DNA of 64,000 nt, from assembly GCA_963693365.1 (NCBI GenBank), contig CAVNZM010000008.1, positions 9,362,001-9,426,000 on the forward strand, in the 5' to 3' direction. A program made the position numbers and the translations under genes. Positions 1-29,719 of this stretch are shown piece by piece; within the stretch, counting starts at the first letter, position 1; each line of letters opens with the position of its first letter. Source of the DNA: Amoebidium appalachense (taxonomy: Eukaryota; Ichthyosporea). The notes beneath the pieces are model-generated. The model was not told where the DNA came from and did not search any database. It saw only the letters and a program-made list of their open reading frames with translations.

Positions 1-425
1 ATTCAAACCCCCCCCCCCCCCCCCCACAAAAAAAAAAAAAAAAAAATAGAAAGGAAGAAAGAAAAAGAAAAAAGTGAAGAAAGACAAAGAAAGAAAGAAA
101 GAAAGAAAAACCGAGGGAACTTATGACAAATAAAAAAAAACTTACAAAAAACCTTCAATATCGGTTTTGATCTTTTCACACGGTGTTCGTCATGAAAATT
201 TCGTATGTATGCGCATAATACTATGGGTGCACATGCCGTTGAGCCTCGTTGCAGATATTTATTATTATAATAGCAGATGATTTCAGGTAGACTATTGTAT
301 TTATATTACACCTCCGCCTCCGATCCTGCAGTCTCCTGCCTCTGATCGACTCACCCAGCTCTTGCAACGTTATAAACCTCCCGCCCCTCGCCCTCCCCTT
401 CCGGGTCCCCCTCCCCCCCACTCCT

Positions 426-456
<31 letters not shown>

Positions 457-830
457 CCCCCCCCCCGCCCCCGGCCCCCCCTAACCGGTACCACCACCAT
501 CACCACCCCTTTGGCCGCGAGTACGCAATTGCAAACGCTTCCGTGGGTGTTCCCCTCACATTTCGATATCGATATGTCCGAGTGCCACATCAAACTTAAT
601 AACTACATATGTATCGATGGGGTGTAACCGTTAAGTTTTGGCCGATTTATAGGCCCTTCCGGGTCATGATCAGGCCAAGATGCTGTTTGTGCATCCACCA
701 CTCACAAAGCGTGAATTGCTTTCGGGTCTGACCCGACCCGGATCTCTGAAAGAAATCCCCCTAGAGATTTTGTCGTCTCTCGTCCCCCCCCTCGTCTCCC
801 CCCCCCCCCCCCCCCGTAAATGCCCCACTC

Positions 831-875
<45 letters not shown>

Positions 876-1720
876 ACGTACCCTGGGCCCGGCGGTGAAC
901 CCCCCCTCCCCCCCCTCGAGCTTCTCCCCCCTCCCCCCTCCCCCTTCTCCCCTTCTTTTAAAGGCTCTCCCGACCCCGGTTCTCTCTCTCTCTCTGCCCC
1001 CCCCCCCCCCCTCTCTCTCTCTCCCCCCCCCTCCCCCCCCCCCCCCCCTCCCCGCGCCCCCTCCCCCCACCACATCCACACCGCCACCGCCACTACGCAC
1101 ACACAAGACACACACTAGGGCGGCCCGCGCTCGCGCACACACGTACGGTATACCACCACACGTCCCTACCTCCCCCCCCCCCCCCCCCTCCCCCCTCCCC
1201 CCCCCGGTCCCCCCCGGGCGGGTGACCAGGGCGCCAACCCAACATGGCCACCACCCTTTCAGCCACCCAACATCCCACCTCGTGCACCACCACCATCACC
1301 AACTTGCACCGGTGTACTTCCGCAACACATTTTCAATCTAAAATCAAAGTTTACTGTTTTGCTCCTGGAGGGAACCCTTAGGTGTCCCTCATATGGGAGC
1401 TACCGCGCCGTCCTCCGATATGCACCAATTGCAATTGTAACTCACTAAGCTGGGTGCAAAAAGTGCAGTCAGCTAACCTAACACACCTTTAGCAATCTTA
1501 ACGGTTAGTACACGCTTAGCCAAGGGTTTTTTGCCCCAGCCTCGCTATTGGGGAGCACCAGGCCTCCCTTCCAATCAAAACATACCAAAAACTTAAAAAC
1601 GGGCTCTCATTGGATGAACTACGATGCGACACGTTTTGTGGTATGCTATATTGTGGCCATTATATGTGGCCAACCTGCTTTCTAGACTGACACTTCAACC
1701 AGTGCACCACACACACACCC

Positions 1721-1728
1721 TATAAAAA
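1721..1728 (+). promoter_or_regulatory. TATA-box-like motif
   Basis: TATAAAAA followed by GGGTCGGCGG. The same TATAAAAAGGG core occurs in the outer parts of the palindrome at 58.8-60.2 kb. No open frame downstream is convincing, so its use is unknown. Confidence 0.3.
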
Positions 1729-2493
1729 GGGTCGGCGGCCGAAAAGAAGGGACGGGGAGAGAGGGGTGGGGGGAGGGGGTGGGGGGAGGGGGGTGGGGGT
1801 GTTCCTGCCGGACAGCTGCAGTGAACGAACCAGCTACAGGGTACTTAGTAGACTGTGAACGTTCTGGATTTTAAGTACTAATAGTAAGATCACCGTTTTG
1901 GGTGGATGGGAACAACACACGTACATGAATGGACAACACGACAATCGACAATGCACGGGAGAGAGACCCAATAGTGGAAGATAGTGCATGCTTGCAGACC
2001 TGGTAACCACGCCGAGCTTCATGACTTGCAAAGAATTTTGGTTAAAGAATCTATTGTTAGTAGCAAAACACGCAAGGAAACACCATTTCAGAAACTGGGT
2101 TGTATGCCTCTTGACGTGATCATGATTTTTTCTAAGTGAACGTGGGCATATTGATCTCGTACTCGGGATAGTGCAACAGAGATATAATCGCGCTTTTCGT
2201 ATCACTTTGATGGTCAAAACAGTGTTTATTATTATCTCGTTGAAAACTGTGGTGTGTACATGGGCACTTACATGAACGGCTTGTTATCTCTTGTTTAGTA
2301 AACAGCCGCAAGCCCGTGGTTTTTATCAAGAGAATACATAGGGCATACCAAACATGCATATGGAGATAATCCCTATCTCTCTGAAGAGTATATCTTAATA
2401 TGCATGTATTAGCATGCCAATCATAACAGCGCCACATACACCCCCATCATACAAATGGCTACCTACACCATCCTTGTCCCAAGATTTTGACTC

Positions 2494-2531
<38 letters not shown>

Positions 2532-2837
2532 GATTATCTATGGTGCAATTACCCCTTTGATATCCAAGCCACATACTTGCGATCCTTGAAATTCAGGGCA
2601 TCAGACTATCAATGCAACGATCGATCGAAGGAATACCCGTAACTTACGGGATATATATACCTTTTGACGGGGATATATATACTATCATATCCAATGTGTC
2701 CCATAGATTATATCCAAGTACAAGGTTCCTACAGTCGAGCCACGTTTATACTCGATGGCATGATACCATAACCAGATCACTTAAGTAGACCTGAATAGAC
2801 TTTTTGCATGCGCGTTAATCTCCAACCGGAGATATAC

Positions 2838-2975
2838 ATATCTTCTAGCATTTGCTCACATTTTCAGTATATCCAAATGAGATACATATATCTCTTAGTA
2901 TTAGTTCACATTTTCAGTATATCCAAATGGACATACATATATCTTCTAGTATTAGCTCACATTTTCAGTATATCC
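2838..2975 (+). repeat. Short tandem repeat, about 48-bp unit, 3 copies
   Basis: Three units, each containing CACATTTTCAGTATATCCAA and followed by an ATACATATATCT-type segment. Each unit carries a TTTTCAG that looks like a 3' splice site on the plus strand, although no plus-strand gene is evident here. On the minus strand it lies just beyond the proposed end of the gene at 3-9 kb. Confidence 0.6.
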
Positions 2976-2981
2976 AACTGA

Positions 2982-3736
2982 CTATCCACTCTGGTAGAAC
3001 ACATCCAGTCCCGGGCAGCCGCAGCTATAGTAAAAGCCATAATGTCGACGTTTCAGGGAGCTCCCCATACCTCAGCTCTGTATGTTCACGACCCGGCTCT
3101 GAGGAAATGTCTTAAATGATGAATATAAGCGTTTGAACAGAGAAACTTGGACTGAGAGTGAATGGCCATCTACATTAATATGAAGCCACAAAGAACGGGT
3201 CACAACTTTTAACCAAAAAAAAACCCCCTTGAGTACCTCACAGCCCGTGCCTTTCGCATTCTCCCTTTGTATTTCTTTAACGGAAATATCTTCCAACGTT
3301 GTCTTTTCTCCCCCCCCCCCCCCCCCCCCCCTTTCTCTCTCTCTTCGCTTTGCCCCCTTTTCCTTTTTCCCCTTCTTTTACCCCCCCAGTCTATGCACTT
3401 TTTGGGAAAGGGGGGAGGGGGGGAGTGATGGGGGGTTCACCTATTGACCAGCAATGGCAATTGCCAGATTATTGAAGTCAAAAGGTATGTTCCAGCGAAG
3501 ATAGGTGGATGTGCGTGAGTTCACATCCACCCCTTCATCCTGTAGATTCCAGCATCAGTATTTTCATCCGTCAGCCTATGGATTGGATAGTAGCCTATGC
3601 ACACTTACGCAGTGTACGGAAAGGGCCCCCTACGTGTACATCTGTGTAAATATAGAGTGGCCCAGTGGGCCAAAACGGTGTTGGTGTTGGTGTTGGTGTT
3701 GGTGTTGGTGTTGGTGTTGGTGTTGGTGTTGGTGTT

Positions 3737-3800
<64 letters not shown>

Positions 3801-4023
3801 GTCTTGTGTGTGTGTGTGTGTAAATGGGGTTTGTGCCTGCGTGTCCTGCCCTGTGTACATGTGCAGTGGTGTGTGTGTGGGGAGTAGGGAGGGAAAGGGA
3901 GCAAAGCAGTGCCAGGTGTGTGTGTGCGTGTGTGTGTGTGTGTGTGTCCTCTCCCTCTCCCTCTCTCTTCCTCTCTCTGTGTGCACGCGCGCGCATATTT
4001 TCTTTGTTGTTTAGGGACGAGAA

Positions 4024-4058
<35 letters not shown>

Positions 4059-4300
4059 GGGCAAACCCACGACTGATATTCCGGGGCAGTCACCGGGACA
4101 GTCGATGCTGTAGGGCAGCTCATGCCGCACATACGATGACACCCGGCACTCGGTGCTATCCTGAGACTGTGTGAACCAATAGTGGTGTCAGATTTGGCAA
4201 CCTTTCTCCCTCCCTCCCGTACTCGCTCGTCCACCCACCACCCGGAAATAATATCCCCCTCCCCGTCCCCCCTCCCCCCCTCCCCCCTCCCCCCCTCCCC

Positions 4301-4358
<58 letters not shown>

Positions 4359-4787
4359 TCACAGTCACACACACATTGGGGCATTTTCGTTCCAATGATA
4401 TTGCTACCCTTGGTGGCTTATATTCCCAGGAGAAAGCCAATCTCAAGCTGACCATAACATATACAGAGAGAACAGTTATATACCATAAGGCAATGCTATT
4501 TTTGGCTTTCTCTTGCCCCCCCCCCCCCCCCCCCCCCCCCCTCCCCGCGCCGCGCCGCGCCGCCCGCCGCCGCCGCCGCCGCCTAAACCCATCCCTCCCT
4601 TCTTCCCCCTTACGGCCTTTCACCCCGATCAATGCACAGATGAGCACATGCACACAACCTGCCTATTTCCGTCCTATATGACTCGTTGACTTGTTCGCCA
4701 TGTTCAAAACCAATGACACCACGACAATTGTTTGGCTCGTTTTTTCTTTTTCTTTCTTTTTTTCTCTCTTTCTTTTGTGTGTGTTTT

Positions 4788-4855
<68 letters not shown>

Positions 4856-5091
4856 GGGGGGAGAGGAGGGAGTAGAAGTTTCAGAAGAGGAATATACATC
4901 TTTAGGGTTACTACAAATGTTCTGTGCTGATGTATATCTGTTCTAGAATATAAACAATAATAGAACTGCATGGCTTTGATACATTTTGAAGCACTTACCA
5001 GGTTGCCGAGGTATACGGGGCAGTTGAAGTCGAAGGCCACATCACGGCGCAGATAGCTGCACGGGCGGGAGTACACCTCCAGCCCTTCATC

Positions 5092-5176
<85 letters not shown>

Positions 5177-5199
5177 CGCATGAGTGAGAAAACAACAAC

Positions 5200-5233
<34 letters not shown>

Positions 5234-8200
5234 CAAGGAAACATGAACAAGAAAAGAAATTTAACGAGGCAAAGGAGAATATAACTTGTTTGAAAAGCCA
5301 GAGAAAGGGGGGAAAAGGGACCGAGGAGAAATCGGATTCTGACATTGACACCAAGGGGCCACATGTGGTGCACAGTAAAAAAAAAGGTTGCGCAGGCACA
5401 CAAATGAAAGCAACGTGCTTTACATGAAATGACCGAAAGAAAAATGGGTTGATTGTGGGTGGGCACCTATATATGAGTGATTGGTGTGCTGGAAGGGAGA
5501 GCGAAGGGGAGGGGGGGGGGGAGTTTGAGGAGGGGGGATAAGGGAGGGGGCGAGGGGAGGGAGGGAACGGGCGAAGGGGGAAGGGGGGGGGGGGAAGGGA
5601 GCAGGGCAAACCCACGACTTTTAGACCGGGGCAGTGACCGGGACAGTCGATGCTGTAGGGCAGCTCATGCCGCTCATACGATGACACCCGGCACTCGGTG
5701 CTATCCTGGGACTATGTGAACCAAAGGAAACGTCAGAACTATCACACGCACACACGCACATACACACACACGCACACAAAACACACCAAAAAAAAAAAAA
5801 AAAAAAGGCAACAAAAAAGGAGGGGAGGGGGGGGGGGGACAAACACACTTTGCACAACCACTCTTTTTCGACACAACCTTACTGCCCTTGGGGTATCGAT
5901 GAGCAGAATACAGCAACGAAAAATCAGACAAGCAGCAATGCAAACATCCTTCCTGGGCCATTCATACAGCACCCAATCCTCCCCCCCTCCCCCCCCCCCC
6001 CCCCCCCCCCCCCTCCTTCCCCTCCCCCCAGCACGCCCCCCTCCCCCCCTCCCCGCCTCAGCCCCGCAACCCTTTTCTTGCCCATAACCCCTCTCCCCTT
6101 CAATCCTTTCCTCTAGGCTGGCCATTAAGCCTCCCCCCCCCCCCCCCCTGCCCCCCCCTCCCCCACAACCCCAACCCCTCCCCTCCCCCCTCCCACCTCC
6201 CAATATATTTTCATCCTTCGGCAATACATTCGATTGCCCATTCAAACACAGCAACACCAACAGAAAATCTCTACAAATAGACCAAAGCCTTCCTCAATTT
6301 TCCGGGGTTTTTTGGGACTATTATTAGCTACATGCAAATTGCCGTTCCCCCCTAAAACTCTAGCGGGGGGAATTTTTCAAGGAAATTTGAAGAACACACG
6401 ACCAGGTTGCCGAGGTATACGGGGCAGTTGAAGTCGAAGGCCACATCACAGCGCAGATAGCTGGACGGGCGGGAGTGCACCTCCAGCCCTTCATCCTATT
6501 TATTATTATTATTTTTTTTTTTTTTTTTGGGGGGGGGGGGGTTGTTATAGCCAGGGAGTGTAACTGAATAAGAAGTACACATCCATGACATACAGCACAA
6601 TGAAGATTGCAGACCACACACGAAGAGTATGAATCATAAGCAGCACGCATCCTCAGGGGGGACCCAAGTCATCCAGGGAGGGGGGGGGGGGGGGGGGGTT
6701 GCATGCGCCATAAAGTACGAAGTACACATGAACAACGGACAACACAATGCAGAGTGCAAACCACACGCAAAGAGTATGCAGAATAAGCAGAGTCCATCCT
6801 CAGGTGGGGCCCCAAGTCATGGGGGGGAAGGGGAGGGAGGGAGAGGGGGGAGGGGGAGGGGGGGCGGGGCACTACCACGGGGGCAGTATCGACAGGCACG
6901 TTGATGTCACATGCCACATCACAGCAGCTGTAGGTGGACACCCTAGACACCACAATCTCCTCCACCTGCTGCGAATTTTCATTAACTCGAGACATACTTT
7001 TATTGCCCCCTGCTAGAAATACGCGATATTAAACGTATTTATTTATTTATGGTGTGTATGCATAATGCATATTTGGAGTTTAGCGTGCAATAGTTGAATG
7101 AGGTGTACATGAGGGCAATCTTCCAATTTTTAAGGTGTGTATGGTGTGCCTAAAATAAAAATGCCTAGAAGCCACGAATTCGGTAGAAGTTTGCTCATTT
7201 TCTTTTCTCAGAAGCGCAGCCATTCGATCATGATGCGTTGCAAAGAGCAAACGAACATGGAAACACGGACATGCACACTCATTCCGCGAAGAAGCAAAGC
7301 ATGCGTGCTCGTGTGTCTGTACATATGCACGCATGCGCATGTGTACGTGCATGGATAACACACATCAGGCGTGCACGTGCGTTACGCCTGTGCCTGCGTG
7401 TGATTGTGTATGTATGCGCAACACGTATGTCTGATTACACAAACTTTGGTGAAATTAACAAAGGATGCACACGTTCGCACATGTGTCTGATTGCATAATC
7501 CCGGTGAACTACTGCAAAAGGGAGGGCGGAAAGGGGCGGAAGCAACTTACAGATGCATAGGCTTCTCCCAGGCAGTCCACGGCATAGGGTATATCCACTC
7601 TGGTATATCCAAGAATACGGCTGACAAGATCAAAGGCAGCGGTTACGTCCGATGGACCCTGAGAAATGCAAGTCATTTTTTCCGTCTATCGGAAAACAAA
7701 AATATCCTAATATTTATCTAATCTGGCATATCCAAGAATTCGACTGACAAGATCAAAGGCAGCCGTTACGTCCGATGGCCCCTAAATGCAAGTCTTTGTT
7801 TGGTCAGCTGGAAAAAGCAAAAATATATCCAGCTTCCCTGTTTTTTTTTTCTTTTTTGAAGTTCAGGTTGTGGATGTCACGGCACGCACGAAAAAACACA
7901 CGCAAATCATGAGTTGCAAGATCACTGTGATGATGGTAACCTTGGCCACTCATACGTCCCTCCAAAAAAAAAAAAAAAAAGAAAAGAAAGAAAGAAAGGA
8001 AGAAGGAAAGAAAAACGAAGGAAAGAAGGGGGGGGGGGAGGGGGGGGGGGGAGGAGAAAAAAGAAAAAGAGAGCCTTAAAGAGGAAAGAACAAAAAAAGC
8101 CGGGGGGCTAAAAGGCCCACATCCAGTACTCAGTACGGTACATATTCACGACAGGTAACATACGGCTAATATGCAAAAAAGGAGGCATACAACATTTGCA

Positions 8201-8336
8201 CCGAAGGTAGTGATGATGGTGGTGGTTGTGTATGTGTGTGTGCTCCAGCTGGGGAGAGGGGGGAGGAATGGGGTGGTGGTGGTGGTGGTGGTGGTGGGGG
8301 GGGGGGGGGGGAAGGGGGGGAGGGGGGGGGGGGGAG

Positions 8337-8367
<31 letters not shown>

Positions 8368-9047
8368 AAGGGGGAAAAAATCATTTAACACCACAACCCC
8401 TAAAAAGTGCGCAACCCCTAGAAAGCACGGGGACCAAGGCAGCAAAAAAAAAAAAAAAAAAAAAAAACAGACACACACATTACGAATGGCGAACTTACCT
8501 CCGCCTTTGCAAGGGCAGCCACCTCTCCCAGGCCTCTAAATGTGGCGCCCGTGGGCAGGTTAAACCGTGTGAAAACGTGAGGCTGGGGAACAGCAACCAA
8601 AGATTAGCAAAACTGATGCACTGAAAGACACACATTGGTGTGAAATATGGTGGGCTTGACATCACAGAGTTTTTTCCTCGGCTATAACCCATTAGCAGTG
8701 AAGCACATTCCAGAAGTGAGTTAAGTTGTTAGTTGTGTGCATACGTAACTGTTATGCTAACAAAATGTGGTTCGATGTTGCCGAATATGAATCACTGAGC
8801 AGATCATGTCCATTCAATCGTCGCTTGTAGCCATGCGATCACCCATGTGCCTTGAGCGTTAGCTGAGGCCACCCACCTTCTGATCACTGAGGGCCGGCTC
8901 AGTTGCCGCCGAAATGAGCGAGGGGCCTCTCATTGCTATTAGCCCCTCCCGTGATGGCCGGCGGCGTGCTGGTGCCTTTGGCCGGTCACGAAACGCTGCC
9001 AACCGCTCAGCGGCCGGAGAGCGCATTTCGAGCATAGTGCGTCCCAT
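2982..9047 (-). CDS. Unrecognised multi-exon gene with tandemly duplicated exon cassette
   Basis: I do not recognise the product. Proposed exons, in transcript order: 8877-9047, 8499-8582, 7551-7658, 6876-6968, 6403-6495, 5619-5705, 4999-5091, 4074-4160, 3465-3539 and a degenerate last exon at about 2982-3057. The first eight are phase 0 at both ends; donors range from good (GTAAGT at 8498, 7550 and 4998) to weak (GTCGTG). Exon 1 is basic and Arg/Pro-rich, and an acceptor-like CGCAG about 16 nt upstream of its ATG suggests another 5' exon. From exon 3 on, each exon encodes a 29-36 residue unit with a core like SRxSSYxRxDVxxDxNCP. The core vaguely resembles the YLYTDxVD helix region of BTB domains, such as those of the ABTB1 gene in this window; this is only a suggestion. 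Exon 1 points away from the ARF-like gene, so the two may share a promoter region. It could be a working repeat protein, a set of alternative exons, or a decaying gene. Confidence 0.5.
3465..6495 (-). repeat. Tandem array of a two-exon (A-B) cassette
   Basis: A-type exons of 93 nt lie at 6403-6495 and 4999-5091. They are nearly identical and read DEGLEV..SRP.SYLR.DV. B-type exons of 87 nt lie at 5619-5705 and 4074-4160. They are nearly identical and read DSTECRVSSY.RHELPYSI. A third, diverged A copy lacking 18 nt is at 3465-3539, followed by a degenerate B-like segment near 3000-3057. Intron sequence next to the B exons (GTCGTGGGTTTGCC) is shared too, so the DNA segment was duplicated, not only the coding part. 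The exon at 6876-6968 has the A length and a related motif. Confidence 0.8.
3677..3800 (+). repeat. (GGTGTT)n followed by (GT)n microsatellite
   Basis: About ten GGTGTT hexamers pass directly into about 30 GT dinucleotides. The array lies inside an intron of the minus-strand gene at 3-9 kb. Confidence 0.95.
6528..6660 (-). repeat. Dispersed poly-C-tailed repeat, copy 1
   Basis: On the plus strand: a G-run, then AGAAGTACACATCCATGACA, CAGCACAATG and AGAGTATGAATCATAAGCAG, ending CATCCTCAGGGGGG. Sense direction of the element is minus, as in the host gene. It abuts copy 2. Confidence 0.75.
6679..6823 (-). repeat. Dispersed poly-C-tailed repeat, copy 2
   Basis: G-run, then TACGAAGTACACATGAACAA, GACAACACAATGCAGAGTGC and AGAGTATGCAGAATAAGCAG, ending TCCATCCTCAGGTGGGGCCC. 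It directly follows copy 1, in the same orientation. Confidence 0.8.
7722..7785 (-). repeat. Partial duplicate of exon 3 of the 3-9 kb gene
   Basis: About 64 nt repeat the first 20 codons of the exon at 7551-7658 together with its acceptor region (CATTTAGGGGCCATCGGACG). The copy lies directly upstream of the intact exon and lacks a donor and the second half. It is probably an untranslated relic, or a competing acceptor. Confidence 0.75.
8117..8178 (-). repeat. Dispersed poly-C-tailed repeat, fragment
   Basis: CAGTACGGTACATATTCACG followed by ACAGGTAACATACGG matches the core of the family. The rest is not recognisable. It lies in intron 2 of the minus-strand gene, in sense orientation. Confidence 0.45.
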
Positions 9048-10954
9048 GTTTGGTTTGTTCTGCGAAAAACGATGAAGACGAAAAGTATGTTAACTTACGC
9101 AAAAAGGAGGGATGAATATTAAAAAGCACAGAGGCAGCGTGGATTTCGATCGCAAATTATGGTGTATGCCCACTTTGTAAAGTTTTTTGTGTTTGCATCA
9201 CTCCAATTGTGTGCAAATGCCTATCTGTACAAGTGTGTGCACACACTGTCGACACAGTGAATATGCTTATCAATTGCCAGCACACATTTTCTTGGCTCTC
9301 CAAAGCATAAGTGCAAATGTATCCATCGTTTTTAGGCTGTATTTGTCTACGATAACGTCTGGTCACTGAATTGCATCATCGGTCTTTTGCCCGATTGGCG
9401 TGTGCTTATAACGACGACCGATGAATCGTTTCACAAGCAAGAAAGCCCACAGCCATAATGTAAACAATTGCAATTGCAACCAGTTTCAGGCAAATCATCT
9501 ACAAATAAGTGTGTGCCACATATTCAGCATTGGGTGGTCACCGAACCCATTGTATTTGTAACTAACATCAGTAGCCACATAAGTATTTGTAACTAACATC
9601 AGTAGCCACATCATGAGCAACTCTTCAGCTTCCTTGGGGAAGGCACGCTAGCAATAACGTCTTATAGCAACGCATTTCACTTCGCTAGCCACAGGAAGAC
9701 TCGTGAATTTGGTCTAAGCAATAAACGCAGCAGTCATTGGTTTCAAGTACACTGAACATCAGTCCAAACCTCACCTTTTTTGCCTTACAAACAATAATCC
9801 TTTTCTTGTTTTTGCGTTTGATTACAATCAGTTGCCGAATTTATACATTTATACACCTCTATTCTGGGGGGCCAATCAGGAAGAACCAATCAAATCAAAA
9901 TGGGAAAGCCGTCTCCAAAACTAGTTATTATGATGAGGGGTTTATGACTTCTCTGTTTTAGACATTTCTTATCTGTTGATTTAGCAACCGAAGTTTAGCC
10001 ACCTAGGAAATACTAAAAAAAGCCACAAATACCTTAAAAATGTTTATTTTTGGGTTTATACTGTCACAACAAAGTTTTTAGGTAGAGTAATCATCTGGAT
10101 TATATTCTCATTCTCGCCGTCACCATGTCATACCAAAGCACCCCCTTTGTCTCAAATTAGCTGGTGAGTCGTGACGGTCGGCAGCCGGCCGTCCGCCCGC
10201 AGCCTGCGAAGATGCTCAGATATTAAAAAAGGTGAGCAACTGACTAAATGGCTTACAAAATAATCTTCTTTGGCTATATAATATTGAGTATTAAAATATA
10301 TGATACAGTTTGTACGCTTCTCCTACAAGTTTTTAATCACATTTTCGATACTACATATGGGCAGGGCCGAATCACGCACTTGCTAAGATGACGCACGACG
10401 CTTGAAGCACTTGCCTGATAAGGATAGTTTTGATTGGCGCCAAGCCAAAAGATCCGTTCTCTCTCTCTCTCTCTCTCTCAGACCGGGGCTTGCCGTTTTT
10501 CTTTTTTTTTTATGGGCTTCAAAGTGAAGTAGGGTAAACATGCGCAACGCATATGTATTTCAAGGCATGACACCTTCTTCTTCTTCTTTCTCTTTCAAAA
10601 GGCATTGAATATAGGCAAGAGCTAAAGATCTGGCGAGTTGGTGTGGTGCAGTACTGGTGGGGTGGGATCTTCGATGAGGAGTTAACGAAGCCAAGTTTGC
10701 TCTCAGAAACCCGCTCATCGCTTTACGTTACGACATTCGTTTGATAGGAATTTTACGTGGAACGTGAGTACATGCCGAAACAGCAAGTATTAGCCCTAAT
10801 TTTCATCAAAAACAAAGAAACTGGCATGGCTTTGCACTGAAACTGACAAGAGTTCTCTCGCACTCGCGCCTAGATTCGTAACCAAACCTTGAAACATCCT
10901 GGTTTTAGCCCCAGTACACATTTACACGGCGGACAGAGCCACCCGTCCATCATC
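9048..10954. other. Intergenic region between two divergent genes
   Basis: No gene seen. This is unusually normal sequence for the window, with only a (CT)9 run at 10458 and a short CTT run at 10571. A 33-bp segment (GTATTTGTAACTAACATCAG...) is duplicated in tandem at about 9550-9611. AT-rich TATATAATA lies at about 10276. The stretch should hold the promoter of the ARF-like gene and perhaps that of the minus-strand gene. Confidence 0.6.
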
Positions 10955-28777
<17,823 letters not shown>

Positions 28778-29416
28778 GTTACTCTGTTTTTCAACAATGG
28801 CTTTACTTAACAATTCTGGGAAGCTTGCGGCTTGATCTCATATATTAATGCTTTGGACATTCAAACACCGAGCAGAGAAACAATGTGATGTATGTTGTTG
28901 TTTCCTGCGTGTATGGGGAGAAGAATTCAAAAACCACGAGTGTGGGATACGTCGGGAGGGGGGGACAGGATCAATGAATGAATCAGCAACACAGTACGTG
29001 TGCGGCATCAATGTGTGTACACTGGTTCCTAATAATGACAGCCGTAAAAGAAGGAGTGCGCTCCCTCTACTCTTTTCCTTCTCTCCCCCCTTCCCTCCTA
29101 TCATTGCACACACACTCTTTCTCTCCCCCCTTCCCTCCTATCATTGCACACACACTTTTTCTCTCCACCCGACTCCCGGAGGCTCCCTCAACTTTCCAAT
29201 AAACCTGAGTCAAAAAAAGAAAAAAAACTTTCCAAGTTGTTGGGATTGCGTAATCGGAAATGAGGTACCAGCCCTGGTGGCTCACAACTCGGCCCCTCAC
29301 ACACATCCATATCGCCCGGGTCGGCATAAACGTTTATGGTGGTACCGGGTGTGGTGGCCCGTGGTGGCGGCGGGTGGTGGTGGTGGTGGTGGGTGGTTGG
29401 GGGGGTAGGTGGGTGG

Positions 29417-29448
<32 letters not shown>

Positions 29449-29719
29449 GGGGGAGGGGGGAGAGGAGAGGTCAGCTGTGCTGAACGAATCAGAATAAGGC
29501 AGTTTTAACGCGTACATATATGTGCACGTGTATGCATATGTAATGTAATGTAAAGCAAGCTGGAGGAAAGGTAACACCTACATACTGTAGCATATTTGAC
29601 CAGGACCCATGCCGCTAATATAATATGGTCCAATTGCTACCACACTTTGATGCCCAGCGCCGGCATGCATTCTACACAGTGCGCAGGAATTTATAAAAAG
29701 TGTAAACAGAAGACTGCCC
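28778..29719. other. Region upstream of ABTB1
   Basis: No gene seen. It should include the ABTB1 promoter. It holds a tandem pair of ~48-bp units (TTCTCTCCCCCCTTCCCTCC plus TATCATTGCACACACAC) at 29076-29165 and GGT-, GT- and G-rich DNA at 29338-29462. Confidence 0.5.

Larger units (their letters stand above)
1..2981. other. Non-coding, simple-sequence-rich stretch
   Basis: I see no supportable gene. The stretch holds C-runs at about 10-25, 430-476, 836-875 and 1005-1048, A-rich and T-rich runs (35 T at 2496-2530), CT-rich DNA, and a G-rich block at 1768-1800. The many open frames here are proline-, glycine- or basic-residue-rich translations of these tracts. A TATA-like box lies at 1721, but nothing downstream of it looks coding. 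A three-unit tandem repeat closes the stretch at about 2838-2975. Confidence 0.6.

Noticed and set aside
3505-4384. Long Cys/Val, Thr/His, Pro and Gly frames here and at dozens of other sites
   Set aside because: They are direct translations of (GT)n, (CA)n, C-run and G-run DNA, open in all frames by composition.
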